Shown: positions 26,376-35,241 of the stretch, in pieces | Layout of the letters: each line of letters starts with the position of its first letter | Numbering within the stretch: the first letter of the stretch is position 1 | Source: Bacteroides sp. | GTDB taxonomy: Bacteria; Bacteroidota; Bacteroidia; Bacteroidales; Bacteroidaceae | Assembly: GCA_015060765.1 (NCBI GenBank) | Contig: SUXW01000022.1 | Coordinates: forward strand, 1 to 53,208 | Reading direction: 5' to 3' | Length of the DNA: 53,208 bases | Position numbers and translations under genes: made by a program | The notes under the pieces: generated by a model | What the model was told of the DNA's origin: nothing | Seen by the model: the letters and a program-made list of their open reading frames with translations, nothing else | Databases searched by the model: none

Positions 26376-26456
26376 TGCCCAGAACAGGACTCGAACCTGC
26401 ACGTCTCTCAACACTCGCACCTGAAACGAGCGCGTCTACCATTCCGCCACCTGGGC
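26376..26456 (-). tRNA. tRNA-Leu (CAG)
   Basis: An 81-base class II tRNA. The acceptor GCCCAGG pairs with TCTGGGC, the anticodon loop TTCAGGT gives CAG, and there is a variable arm and the T-arm CAGGTTCGAGTCCTG. Confidence 0.95.
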
Positions 26457-26508
26457 CTGATAGTCTGTAACTCACCCGTTACTCGCGCAAGATTTCGCTA
26501 TTATTTTG

Positions 26509-26581
26509 AGCGGAAAACGAGGCTCGAACTCGCGACCCTAACCTTGGCAAGGTTATGCTCTACCAACTGAGCTATTTCCGC
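26509..26581 (-). tRNA. tRNA-Gly (GCC), second identical copy
   Basis: Same 73 bases as 26174-26246, and the first tRNA of the cluster after its promoter. Order of transcription: Gly, Leu(CAG), Leu(GAG), Gly. Confidence 0.96.
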
Positions 26582-26633
26582 ATATTCTATCGCTTTCAGG
26601 AATCAACAAAAGTTATTTTCCCGATTGCGGATG

Positions 26634-26664
26634 CAAAGGTAGCGCTTTTTCGTAAACCTCCAAA
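26634..26664 (-). promoter_or_regulatory. Promoter of the tRNA cluster
   Basis: On the minus strand, TTTG (26664-26661), 19 bases, TACCTTTG (26641-26634): both boxes perfect. The first tRNA begins 53 bases further on. Confidence 0.87.
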
Positions 26665-26811
26665 ACTTTTGCTGACTTTTTTTGCATTGGATATTCTATT
26701 TTATCAAACCATCCGGACAGTTCACGGTCCGAAATGTTTCAGATGCAGACCAGGCACATTTCAACCATATAAATGAAACATTCCAATCCCTTGCCTTATG
26801 CTATTATCCGC

Positions 26812-26819
26812 TATCTTTA
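26812..26819 (+). promoter_or_regulatory. Probable -7 box (TATCTTTA) of the GH3 gene
   Basis: Seven of eight positions match TAnnTTTG, 37 bases before the ATG at 26856. The 150 bases further upstream hold only the tRNA promoter on the other strand. Confidence 0.45.
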
Positions 26820-26855
26820 CACTCAAATTTAATAATCAACAAACAATCTACAATT

Positions 26856-29072
26856 ATGAACAACAAATCTAAATGGATGACCTTCTTATGCAGCTTGTCC
26901 TTATTGGTTTCATGCAGCCCGCAAAAAGAACAACCCAAAGGTTCTCTTTTGCTGTGCCACGAAGATGAAATTACCGAGATTATCGGACAAATGACTTTGG
27001 AAGAAAAAGTAAACATGCTACATGGTAAGAACATGTTCTCGTCGGCGGGAGTGGAACGACTCGGTATTCCCGACATTGAATATGCCGACGGACCCTTCGG
27101 TATCCGCGAAGAAATGGAACCGCATTCCTGGAATTCATTGGGATTGGCCAACGACTCGTCGACCTTCTTCCCTACCGGTTCTGCATTGGCTGCTACCTGG
27201 AGTGAAGAAATGGCATACGAATATGGAAAAGGTATGGCAAAGGAGGCACGTTTGCGCGGTAAGGATATGATTTTGGGACCTGCCATCAACATCCAACGAA
27301 TCCCCACCGGCGGACGTACTTATGAATACCTCAGCGAAGATCCGCAATTGAGTGCCGCACTATCCGTCAAATATACCCAAGGAGTACAAGACAATGGTGT
27401 AGCGGTGTGCTTGAAACATTATGCTTTGAACAATCAGGAAAACGACCGTGGAAGCATCGATGTAAAAGTATCTCCCAGAGCCATGCACGAACTGTACTTA
27501 CCGCCTTTCGAAGCAGCCGTCAAAGAGGCCGATGCTTATGGGGTGATGGCCGCCTATAATAAGGTAGAAGGTTATTGGTGTTCGGAAAACGATATGCTGC
27601 TGAACAAGATTTTACGTGACATGTGGGGCTTCCATGGCATAGTCATTTCGGATTGGGGCGGCGTACATTCAACCGTAGGTGCAGCAATGAACGGCCTGGA
27701 TGTAGAAATGCCAGGAGAACGATACATGGGACAAGCATTGTTGGATTCCGTAAAGGCGGGTGTCGTACCCGAAGAAGTAATAGACAGTAAGGTTCGGAAT
27801 CTGCTCCGCGTACGCTTTGCCATCCAACCCATTGCCAAGGAAGATGCCAACAAAGTGATGACTGCCCAACCGGAACAACGGGACATTGCGTACAAGGTAG
27901 CCAGCAAATCTATCGTCATGCTGAAGAATGAAGGCGAATTGCTTCCCATCCTTCCAAACAAATATAAAAAGATAGCCGTTATCGGCGACAACGCCATCCG
28001 CCAACAAGCACAAGGTGGTGTAGGTGCCGGTGTAAAGGCTTTGAAGGAAGTCACTCCATTGGAAGGCATCCAAAACAAGCTGAACAACTTCGAAATCAAA
28101 TGGGCACAAGGGTATTATAACTACACTCGTGAAGACCGGTACAAGAACATTTCTCCTTATCAGAAAGCCGATAAGGAATTGATGGCCGAAGCCGTTCAAC
28201 TTGCCAAAGAATCGGATTTGGTTCTGTTTATTGCAGGCAACAACCGCGAAGTGGAAACCGAAGGAAGCGACCGTACCTGCATCACCTTACCAATGGGACA
28301 AGACGAATTGGCTCAAGCATTGGCCGAAGCAAATCCCAATTTAGTGACTATCTTAGTTAGCGGTGCTCCAACCGACCTTCGCGTAGTCAACGAAGTGTCA
28401 CCCGCCATATTGGTTTCATGGTTCAACGGTTCGGAAGGTGGAAACGCATTGGCCGACGTTCTGTCGGGAGCTATCGTCCCATCCGGCAAACTTCCTTTCA
28501 CTTATCCTATCCAGTTGGAAGACAACCAGGCTTATAGCTTGAAGGTATACCCTCAAGTTACAGAAGAAGAAAAGGAAGACATCTTTGTGAACTTGGTCAA
28601 TCAGAAGGACGGACGTCAACGAAAAAGCCCTACCGCCAACTATTCAGAAGGAATCTTTGTAGGCTACCGTTGGTTTGAAAGCAAACAAATTCCTGTAGCT
28701 TATCCTTTTGGACATGGACTGTCATACACTACATTCGACTATTCCGATTTGCAATTGGAAACAACTAAACAAGGTATCCAAGCCACTTTGCAGTTGACTA
28801 ATACCGGCAAATACGATGCAGAAGAAGTGGTACAATTCTATATAGGTCGCCCGAATTCGCAAGTAGAACGCCCCTTGAAGGAATTGAAAGCTTTCCAACG
28901 AGTAAGTCTGAAAGCCGGAGAAAGCAAGCCGGTTCAAATTTTCATTCCGAGAGAAAGATTCCGTCATTGGGATGAAATAGACAAAGGATGGAAAATAGAA
29001 TCCGGGAAAGCCGATGTGTATGTGGGAAGTTCATCACAAGATATCCGTTTGACCGGCTCCACCAACATCTAA
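26856..29072 (+). CDS. GH3 family beta-glucosidase, lipoprotein
   Basis: Glycoside hydrolase family 3 enzyme, probably a periplasmic or surface beta-glucosidase or related exo-enzyme. The ATG at 26856 opens a lipoprotein signal (MNNKSKWMTFLCSLSLLVSC), so the longer open frame from 26682 is not used. The N-terminal TIM barrel has EYADGPFGIR, the KHYALNNQEND stretch, and the nucleophile Asp266 in GIVISDWGG. The second domain carries the EGSDR stretch (REVETEGSDRT), and a fibronectin-III-like domain closes the protein (QFYIGRPNSQVERPLKELKAF). The length of 738 residues is standard. Substrate linkage is not determined by the sequence. Confidence 0.94.
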   Translation: MNNKSKWMTFLCSLSLLVSCSPQKEQPKGSLLLCHEDEITEIIGQMTLEEKVNMLHGKNMFSSAGVERLGIPDIEYADGPFGIREEMEPHSWNSLGLANDSSTFFPTGSALAATWSEEMAYEYGKGMAKEARLRGKDMILGPAINIQRIPTGGRTYEYLSEDPQLSAALSVKYTQGVQDNGVAVCLKHYALNNQENDRGSIDVKVSPRAMHELYLPPFEAAVKEADAYGVMAAYNKVEGYWCSENDMLLNKILRDMWGFHGIVISDWGGVHSTVGAAMNGLDVEMPGERYMGQALLDSVKAGVVPEEVIDSKVRNLLRVRFAIQPIAKEDANKVMTAQPEQRDIAYKVASKSIVMLKNEGELLPILPNKYKKIAVIGDNAIRQQAQGGVGAGVKALKEVTPLEGIQNKLNNFEIKWAQGYYNYTREDRYKNISPYQKADKELMAEAVQLAKESDLVLFIAGNNREVETEGSDRTCITLPMGQDELAQALAEANPNLVTILVSGAPTDLRVVNEVSPAILVSWFNGSEGGNALADVLSGAIVPSGKLPFTYPIQLEDNQAYSLKVYPQVTEEEKEDIFVNLVNQKDGRQRKSPTANYSEGIFVGYRWFESKQIPVAYPFGHGLSYTTFDYSDLQLETTKQGIQATLQLTNTGKYDAEEVVQFYIGRPNSQVERPLKELKAFQRVSLKAGESKPVQIFIPRERFRHWDEIDKGWKIESGKADVYVGSSSQDIRLTGSTNI

Positions 29073-29084
29073 AGAACACCTACT

Positions 29085-29123
29085 AAAATAATAGGATAAC
29101 CTCCCCGGTTATCCTATTATTTT
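29085..29123. terminator. Bidirectional terminator overlapping the helicase stop codon
   Basis: A perfect 17-bp stem: AAAATAATAGGATAACC (29085-29101) and GGTTATCCTATTATTTT (29107-29123). The helicase stop codon (29111-29109) lies inside the right arm, so its last codons are part of the hairpin. Confidence 0.85.
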
Positions 29124-31424
29124 AAATCTCGCAAACTTCAACAGCAACTGCTTTTCACCCGCATTACGGAATTTTACAGTAGCCTTGCAATTATCGCCCG
29201 TTCCCTCTACTTTCAGAACATCGCCTACTCCAAACCGTTCATGCTCAATCACATTTCCGGCTTGAAGAGCTATTCCTGCTTTTCCTGACGCAGGAGCAAC
29301 AGACGCCGTCGTTACTTTTTTAAGATGAGAAGTAACCGGCGGTTTTACCAATATTGTCTTCGGACGCGAATCCTTGATTGAATAACGATTGGTAGAAAAT
29401 TCTCTTGAGCGTGGCATCTCCGGAGAAGCACTTCCTCCATTATATCGGTTGACCGGTTCTCCTTGTGAAAGATGAAGATAACATGTATCTATATCTTTCA
29501 AGAAACGACTCGGACTACTGAATTCCATCTTACCATACTTAAAGCGACTCTTGGCAAACGACAAGAAACAATGCTCCTCTGCACGGGTAATGGCTACATA
29601 AAACAAACGACGTTCCTCTTCCAATTCACGATACGAGTTCATGGACAACTGACTGGGGAAAAGATTCTCTTCCAGTCCTACGACAAACACATTCTTGAAC
29701 TCCAATCCCTTGGCAGAATGAATCGTCATCAACGTCACCTTTTGAGTATCGCCTTCCTTATCCGTATCCTGATCGGTTAACAAAGACACTTCCGACAAAT
29801 AATCTGCCAACATCACCTGTTCATTGCCCTCTTCTCTACGAGAAGCGCAAAAATCATGCATCCCATTAACCAGTTCTTCTATATTCTCCTGCCGACTCAG
29901 ATTCTCCGGAGTGCGGTCCTGATAGATTTCGTTCATGATGCCCGATTGTCGTACAACCATGCTTCCTACTTCATAGGCATCCTTTTCCGACGCCTCTTGT
30001 CTGAACAGTTCAATCAGTTCACGAAAACCTTGCAACTTGGCATGCGTACCTTTATTGATGGAAAGTCCGTAAGTCAACGGATCCGACAAGACCTTCCACA
30101 AACTCACCACATGGGTATTGGCCGCATCGATTATCTTGTTCAAGGTCGTATCCCCTATTCCGCGAGCCGGATAATTCAGAACACGTTTGAAGGCTTCTTC
30201 ATCATTGGGATTCACCGCCAAACGGAAATAAGCAATGACATCCTTGACTTCCTTCCGTTGATAGAACGACAACCCACCATAGATCTTGTAAGGTATGGAA
30301 CGTTTCCGCAAAGCCTCTTCAAAGATACGGCTCTGCGCATTAGTTCGATAAAGTACGGCAAAGTCACTGAATTCATATCCATCCTGTCGATGCAACTGAG
30401 ATATTTTATTAGCTACGATATCACCTTCTTCCACATCACTATAAGCATTGAAAACATCGATAGGTTCTCCCTGCTCTTTTTTGGAAAAGACCGCCTTATG
30501 AATTTGTTCACTATTCTTTTCAATCAAACTATTGGCTGCACAAACAATGGTTTGAGTGGAACGGTAATTCTGCTCCAATTTAAACAATTTGGCACCTTTA
30601 TACAATTGGGTGAATTTCAGTATATTGTCAATGTTGGCTCCACGAAAGGAATAGATACTTTGTGCATCATCCCCCACCACACATACCCGCTGACGTTCCT
30701 GAGTCAGTTGAAGAACGATGCTATGCTGGGCAAAATTCGTATCTTGATACTCATCTACCAACACGTAATGAAACTGGAATGCATATTTCTCCCTTATTTC
30801 CGGGAAGTCTCTGAACAACTGATAAGTATATATCAGCAAATCGTCAAAATCCATGGCATCACTCTGTCGGCAACGTTCCCAATAACGACGGTAAATGTCC
30901 CGTGTGGCCGGTACCTTGGCATCCCTATCATGCCGATAGATGTCACCATCGGCTGCATAGGCATCCGGAAAGATTAAATGATTCTTCGCATTGCTGATAC
31001 GCGACTGAATCATTCCCGGTTTGTATACCTTATCATCCAGTTGCATCTCCTTGATTATGGATTTCAGCAAACTTTTGGAATCGGCCGAATCATAAATAGT
31101 GAAATTGGCCGAAAAGCCGATAAACTGCGCTTCCTTCCTCAAGATACGTGAAAAGATGGAATGGAATGTACCCATCCATAAATAGCGCGCACGTTCGCCT
31201 ACCCGACGGACAATACGTTCCTTCATTTCGCGTGCCGCCTTATTGGTAAAAGTAAGCGCCAATATATTCCAAGGTTCATAACCTTGTTCCAACAAATAAG
31301 CGATTTTATAAGTAAGGACACGGGTTTTTCCCGAACCGGCTCCGGCAATAACCAATGAAGGCCCCTCGTTGTATAACACGGCAGCCAACTGACCTTCATT
31401 CAATTCATCCAAATAATTCTTCAT
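29109..31424 (-). CDS. UvrD/PcrA-type superfamily 1 DNA helicase
   Basis: ATP-dependent 3'-5' DNA helicase used in repair and replication-fork maintenance. The ATG at 31424 (MKNYLDELNEGQLAAV) is the family start; the frame is open 37 codons further upstream, but that part is low-complexity and unlike the family. Walker A AGAGSGKT (27-34), VDEYQDTN (Walker B), DDAQSIYSFRGA, the QNYRST motif, and motif VI VAITRAEEH are all present. The length is 771 residues. The C-terminus has a short basic SH3-like tail (GVGDVLKVEGTGDNCKATV) as in PcrA/UvrD. It converges on the GH3 gene. Confidence 0.94.
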   Translation of the reverse strand: MKNYLDELNEGQLAAVLYNEGPSLVIAGAGSGKTRVLTYKIAYLLEQGYEPWNILALTFTNKAAREMKERIVRRVGERARYLWMGTFHSIFSRILRKEAQFIGFSANFTIYDSADSKSLLKSIIKEMQLDDKVYKPGMIQSRISNAKNHLIFPDAYAADGDIYRHDRDAKVPATRDIYRRYWERCRQSDAMDFDDLLIYTYQLFRDFPEIREKYAFQFHYVLVDEYQDTNFAQHSIVLQLTQERQRVCVVGDDAQSIYSFRGANIDNILKFTQLYKGAKLFKLEQNYRSTQTIVCAANSLIEKNSEQIHKAVFSKKEQGEPIDVFNAYSDVEEGDIVANKISQLHRQDGYEFSDFAVLYRTNAQSRIFEEALRKRSIPYKIYGGLSFYQRKEVKDVIAYFRLAVNPNDEEAFKRVLNYPARGIGDTTLNKIIDAANTHVVSLWKVLSDPLTYGLSINKGTHAKLQGFRELIELFRQEASEKDAYEVGSMVVRQSGIMNEIYQDRTPENLSRQENIEELVNGMHDFCASRREEGNEQVMLADYLSEVSLLTDQDTDKEGDTQKVTLMTIHSAKGLEFKNVFVVGLEENLFPSQLSMNSYRELEEERRLFYVAITRAEEHCFLSFAKSRFKYGKMEFSSPSRFLKDIDTCYLHLSQGEPVNRYNGGSASPEMPRSREFSTNRYSIKDSRPKTILVKPPVTSHLKKVTTASVAPASGKAGIALQAGNVIEHERFGVGDVLKVEGTGDNCKATVKFRNAGEKQLLLKFARFKIIG

Positions 31425-31491
31425 AATCCAGCACTTTCGGGACACAAAGATAGAGAAAGTTTTTTCATTTTTCAGGAAATATGCATTTTTC

Positions 31492-31523
31492 ATTGGAGAA
31501 TATAAAAATAAACAGTATATTTG
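31492..31523 (+). promoter_or_regulatory. Promoter of the sensor kinase gene
   Basis: ATTG (31492-31495), 20 bases, TATATTTG (31516-31523): perfect -7 box and three of four -33 bases. The ATG at 31546 is only 22 bases downstream, so the leader is very short. Confidence 0.7.
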
Positions 31524-31545
31524 TTTGTTAAACAAATACCTAAAA

Positions 31546-33543
31546 ATGTACAGAATCTACTCTTTTCTCATATTGCTTTCATTTATAGCGGTTTCTCTTC
31601 ATGTGAAAGCTGCTCCGACGAATAATGAAGAGGATGAAATCCTGTTTATCAGTTCCTACAATGTAGAGTCACAATATGTACATAGCAATGTGTCAGCATT
31701 TGTAGATGCTTATATCCAGCAAAAAGGACATTGCACACCCATCATAGAGGACTTGAGCTGTAACACCATTACAGAAAGCCATCTATGGGTACCTCTGATC
31801 AAGTCACTGGTTGACAAACACCCCAAAGCCAAACTCATTATATTGATGGGACCGGAAGCTTGGATCAGTTACTTTTCCCTCCAAGATGAGAAGTACAAGA
31901 AAATTCCCCTTTTCTGTATCATGGCACCCCGCTATTTGGCCTCTTCCAGTACGCCCGAAATCCCTTCCATTTATCGAGACGACATCAACCACAGCAGAAT
32001 CAGGATTGATGCACTGGAAATAATGCAAGACTTCAATGTACAATTATGCTACTATTACAATTATGGCATAGCCGAAGACATACAACTCATCAGAAATTTT
32101 TACCCGCAGACACAAAACATAGCCATCATCAGTGACAACACTTATTCTGGTATTTGTCTACTTCGAACAGCTAAACTTCATATCCAACAATATGAGCCAA
32201 GATGGAATCTGATTCATATCGACGGACGTTTCCAGACAATGGACGAAGCTTTGACCATTGCATCCAACCTTCCAGCAAACACTGCAGGTATTCTATGCAA
32301 TTGGCGGTATGACACAACAGGAGCATCATACATGAACAATGCTTCTTATGCCTTCCAAAAAGCTAATCCGGAACTGCCCGTCTTCAGTATATCGGGAACA
32401 GCTATCGGCTATTGGGCCATTGGTGGCAATGTGCCGCAATACCGCCCGCTGGGTATCGAACTGGCAGAAAAAGCAATCCAACTGATGGAAACACCCGAAA
32501 AATGGGGTGGCCCATACATTGAGAGCTACAATAACGAGACCAAGCTCGACATGGAAATTCTGAGAGAAAAAAAACTGTTGAGCCAAAAAATACCTTCCGA
32601 TGCCGTCTACGTAAATACCATCATGTCATGGGAAGATATTTATACCATGTATAAGGGATACTTTATCATGGGTCTGATTCTATTCATATTCTTAATAGCC
32701 GGTTTCATCATCTTCCTGTCGTACTCACTCCGCATCCGACATCTCAAGAACAAAGTAGAAAGATCGGAACGACAACTGAAGAAAGAGAAAGATGAATTGA
32801 TAGAATCTGAAAAGCAATTGAGAATAGCCAAAGAAGAAGCCGAAGAAGCCAATCGCATGAAGAGTACCTTCGTTTCCAACATGAGCCACGAGATACGGAC
32901 TCCGCTAAATGCTATTGTTGGATTCTCCGAAGTACTCGTATCCGAGACAAAAGACAATGAAGGGCTCCGAGAATTTGCAGGAATCATCAAGAACAATTCC
33001 GACTTGTTGCTGAAACTGGTCAATGACATATTAGACCTTTCTCGCCTGGAAGCCAACAAACAAGTCTTCAATTTCGAGCCATACGACCTGATTCCTTATT
33101 GTTCGAGTATCATCGCCACTTTAAAGGACAAGGTACAGCAAGGCGTGGAAATGCGATTCTCATCACCTGTCAAGGAGCTGATTGTCATCACCGATGTCAT
33201 CCGTCTCCAACAGGTCATCATCAATCTGATAGGCAATGCCTGTAAGTTTACCCACAAGGGATTCATAGAACTATCAGTAACTCCCAATAAGGAAAAGCAA
33301 GTGATCGTTTTCAAGGTGACCGATACAGGAATCGGAATACCACTGAAAGAACGGAAACATATATTCGACCGCTTCAAAAAATTGAATGAAAATATACAAG
33401 GTACCGGCTTAGGACTTTCCATCTGCCAAATAACTGTTCAAAAATTAGGCGGAGAAATCTGGATAGACAACGACTATGCCGAAGGTACTCAATTTGTCTT
33501 TACCCTGCCTATGAATCATTCGACAGGAGAAACCATTGAATAG
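31546..33543 (+). CDS. Membrane sensor histidine kinase with a binding-protein-like sensor domain
   Basis: A 665-residue kinase. The ATG at 31546 opens a signal/anchor segment (MYRIYSFLILLSFIAVSLHV). Residues about 30-340 resemble periplasmic substrate-binding folds (ILFISSYNVESQYVHSNVSAF, AKLIILMGPEAW, FSISGTAIGYWAIGG), so it probably senses a small ligand outside the inner membrane. A transmembrane helix lies near 372-396. Then a coiled stretch and the HisKA box SNMSHEIRTPLNAIVGFSE with the phosphoacceptor His448. The ATPase domain has NLIGNACKFTHKG, DTGIGIP and GTGLGLSICQ. No receiver domain or response-regulator gene is nearby, so it is an orphan kinase. The ligand is unknown. Confidence 0.9.
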   Translation: MYRIYSFLILLSFIAVSLHVKAAPTNNEEDEILFISSYNVESQYVHSNVSAFVDAYIQQKGHCTPIIEDLSCNTITESHLWVPLIKSLVDKHPKAKLIILMGPEAWISYFSLQDEKYKKIPLFCIMAPRYLASSSTPEIPSIYRDDINHSRIRIDALEIMQDFNVQLCYYYNYGIAEDIQLIRNFYPQTQNIAIISDNTYSGICLLRTAKLHIQQYEPRWNLIHIDGRFQTMDEALTIASNLPANTAGILCNWRYDTTGASYMNNASYAFQKANPELPVFSISGTAIGYWAIGGNVPQYRPLGIELAEKAIQLMETPEKWGGPYIESYNNETKLDMEILREKKLLSQKIPSDAVYVNTIMSWEDIYTMYKGYFIMGLILFIFLIAGFIIFLSYSLRIRHLKNKVERSERQLKKEKDELIESEKQLRIAKEEAEEANRMKSTFVSNMSHEIRTPLNAIVGFSEVLVSETKDNEGLREFAGIIKNNSDLLLKLVNDILDLSRLEANKQVFNFEPYDLIPYCSSIIATLKDKVQQGVEMRFSSPVKELIVITDVIRLQQVIINLIGNACKFTHKGFIELSVTPNKEKQVIVFKVTDTGIGIPLKERKHIFDRFKKLNENIQGTGLGLSICQITVQKLGGEIWIDNDYAEGTQFVFTLPMNHSTGETIE

Positions 33544-33551
33544 CAAAATTT

Positions 33552-34160
33552 ATGAAACTTATTCTGATAACTCCACCCACTTATTTTGTTGAAGAAGACA
33601 AAATCATAACAGCCCTTTTTGAGGAGGGACTGGATATCCTCCACCTTCGGAAACCGGATACCGCTCCCATGTATGCAGAAAGATTGCTTACCCTCATACC
33701 CGAGCAGTATCATAAACGTATCGTCGTTCATGGACATTTTTACTTAAAGGAAGAATTTCATTTAAAAGGCATACATTTAAATCATCGGAATCCACAAAAG
33801 CCGTACCGTTACAAAGGACACACCAGTTGTTCCTGCCATTCGTTGGAAGAAGTGAAGGAGAAAAAGTACCAACATGATTATGTATTCCTCAGCCCTGTAT
33901 TCGACAGTATATCCAAACAGAACTACAAATCATCTTATAGTGATGTAGAACTTAAGAATGCACACAAGGCAGGCATCATCGACAAAAGAGTCATAGCTTT
34001 AGGGGGTATTGACATAAACAATATTAAAGAGGTTAAGAATCATGGATTTGGAGGAGCAGCTGTGCTTGGTGCTTTGTGGAATAAATTCGATTTATGTGAC
34101 ACGCATGACTTCAGCGACTTGATAGAACACTTCAAGAAACTGAAAAAGCTAGCTGATTAA
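33552..34160 (+). CDS. ThiE/TenI-like TIM-barrel protein
   Basis: A 202-residue member of the thiamine-phosphate synthase/TenI family. It has the opening strand MKLILITPPTYF, HLRKPD near residue 31 (ThiE usually QLRxK), GIHLNHRNP (usually GVHLGQxD), YVFLSPVFDSISK (usually GLGPVFPTxTK) and the phosphate-binding end VIALGGIDINNI and GGAAVLGALW. The phosphate-site half fits, but the substrate-binding aspartate is absent, which suggests a TenI-like or other role. It starts eight bases after the sensor kinase and is probably cotranscribed with it. No other thiamine gene is nearby, so no symbol is given. Confidence 0.78.
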   Translation: MKLILITPPTYFVEEDKIITALFEEGLDILHLRKPDTAPMYAERLLTLIPEQYHKRIVVHGHFYLKEEFHLKGIHLNHRNPQKPYRYKGHTSCSCHSLEEVKEKKYQHDYVFLSPVFDSISKQNYKSSYSDVELKNAHKAGIIDKRVIALGGIDINNIKEVKNHGFGGAAVLGALWNKFDLCDTHDFSDLIEHFKKLKKLAD

Positions 34161-34183
34161 TTTTTTATTCTAATTATAATACG

Positions 34184-34191
34184 TAAATTTG
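34184..34191 (+). promoter_or_regulatory. -7 box (TAAATTTG) of prs
   Basis: Perfect TAnnTTTG box, 43 bases before the prs start; TTTT at 34161-34164 is 19 bases upstream as a weak -33 element. Confidence 0.6.
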
Positions 34192-34234
34192 CAATCAAAT
34201 TATAAAATATATAGATTTTATCTATCCAAATAAA

Positions 34235-35173
34235 ATGAGCAATACATCTCCTTTTAAAGTATTCTCGGGAACAAATTCGAGATACCTTGCAGAAAAGATT
34301 TGCAACAGTTTGGGTTGCGAATTGGGAAACATGAACATCACCCATTTTGCCGATGGTGAGTTTGCCGTTTCTTTCGAAGAATCCATTAGAGGTTCACATG
34401 TTTTTCTCGTTCAGTCCACTTTTCCAAATTCCGATAATCTCATGGAATTGTTACTGATGATTGATGCTGCCAAGAGAGCATCGGCCAAAAGTATCATAGC
34501 CGTAGTACCTTACTTCGGATGGGCACGTCAGGACAGAAAAGACAAACCACGTGTATCCATTGGCGCCAAATTGGTAGCCGACTTAATGAGTGTGGCAGGT
34601 ATTGACCGTTTGATAACCATGGACCTTCATGCCGATCAGATTCAAGGTTTCTTTGATATTCCGGTCGACCACTTGTACGCATCTACCATCTACGTTCCAT
34701 ACATTCAATCATTGAACTTGGACAACTTGGTTATTGCGACTCCCGACGTAGGAGGTTCCAAACGAGCCAATACTTATTCCAAATACTTGAATGTACCGTT
34801 GGTGCTTTGCAACAAGACTCGCGAAAGAGCCAATGTTGTCGCTTCCATCCAGATTATTGGAGATGTCAAAGACAAGAATGTCATCATCATTGATGATATG
34901 GTAGATACAGCAGGTACCATTACCAAAGCAGCCGATGTCATGAAAGAAGCAGGTGCCCGTTCGGTACGAGCCATCGCTTCACATTGCGTCATGTCGGGTC
35001 CTGCTTCGGAACGTGTTCAAAATTCACAATTGGAAGAAATTGTATTTACCGACAGTATTCCATATAGTAACCGTTGCGCTAAAGTCAAGCAGCTCACTAT
35101 TGCGGATATGTTTGCCGAAACCATCCGTCGTGTGATGAACAACGAATCCATCTCCGACCAATACATTGTGTAA
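34235..35173 (+). CDS. prs: Ribose-phosphate pyrophosphokinase
   Basis: Makes PRPP from ribose 5-phosphate and ATP for purine, pyrimidine, histidine and NAD synthesis. The length of 312 residues is typical. Signature segments: the SGTNSRYLAEKI start, FADGEFAVSFEES, the flexible-loop region YFGWARQDRK, MDLHADQIQGFFDIPVDHL, and the PRPP-binding motif VIIIDDMVDTAGTITKAA. All recognisable catalytic residues are present. It is monocistronic in appearance, with its own -7 box and a perfect hairpin after the stop. Confidence 0.97.
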   Translation: MSNTSPFKVFSGTNSRYLAEKICNSLGCELGNMNITHFADGEFAVSFEESIRGSHVFLVQSTFPNSDNLMELLLMIDAAKRASAKSIIAVVPYFGWARQDRKDKPRVSIGAKLVADLMSVAGIDRLITMDLHADQIQGFFDIPVDHLYASTIYVPYIQSLNLDNLVIATPDVGGSKRANTYSKYLNVPLVLCNKTRERANVVASIQIIGDVKDKNVIIIDDMVDTAGTITKAADVMKEAGARSVRAIASHCVMSGPASERVQNSQLEEIVFTDSIPYSNRCAKVKQLTIADMFAETIRRVMNNESISDQYIV

Positions 35174-35194
35174 TCTCTCATACACTACTTATAA

Positions 35195-35233
35195 TTATAA
35201 AGAAAGGCTCCTTATGGGAGCCTTTCTTTATAA
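35195..35233. terminator. Bidirectional terminator between prs and potD
   Basis: A perfect 17-bp stem: TTATAAAGAAAGGCTCC (35195-35211) and GGAGCCTTTCTTTATAA (35217-35233) around TTATG. Confidence 0.87.
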
Positions 35234-35241
35234 TATCAAAT

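Noticed and set aside
26555..26776. Small protein gene between the tRNA cluster and GH3
   Set aside because: The frame runs through the tRNA gene and its promoter and shows no start signal or conserved pattern.
24727..29072. Polysaccharide utilisation locus around the GH63 and GH3 genes
   Set aside because: No SusC/SusD pair or sensor regulator is near, and the two genes are on opposite strands with tRNA genes between them.
29856..30977. Long antisense frame (373 codons) inside the helicase gene
   Set aside because: Opposite strand of a conserved helicase, with odd composition and no domain.
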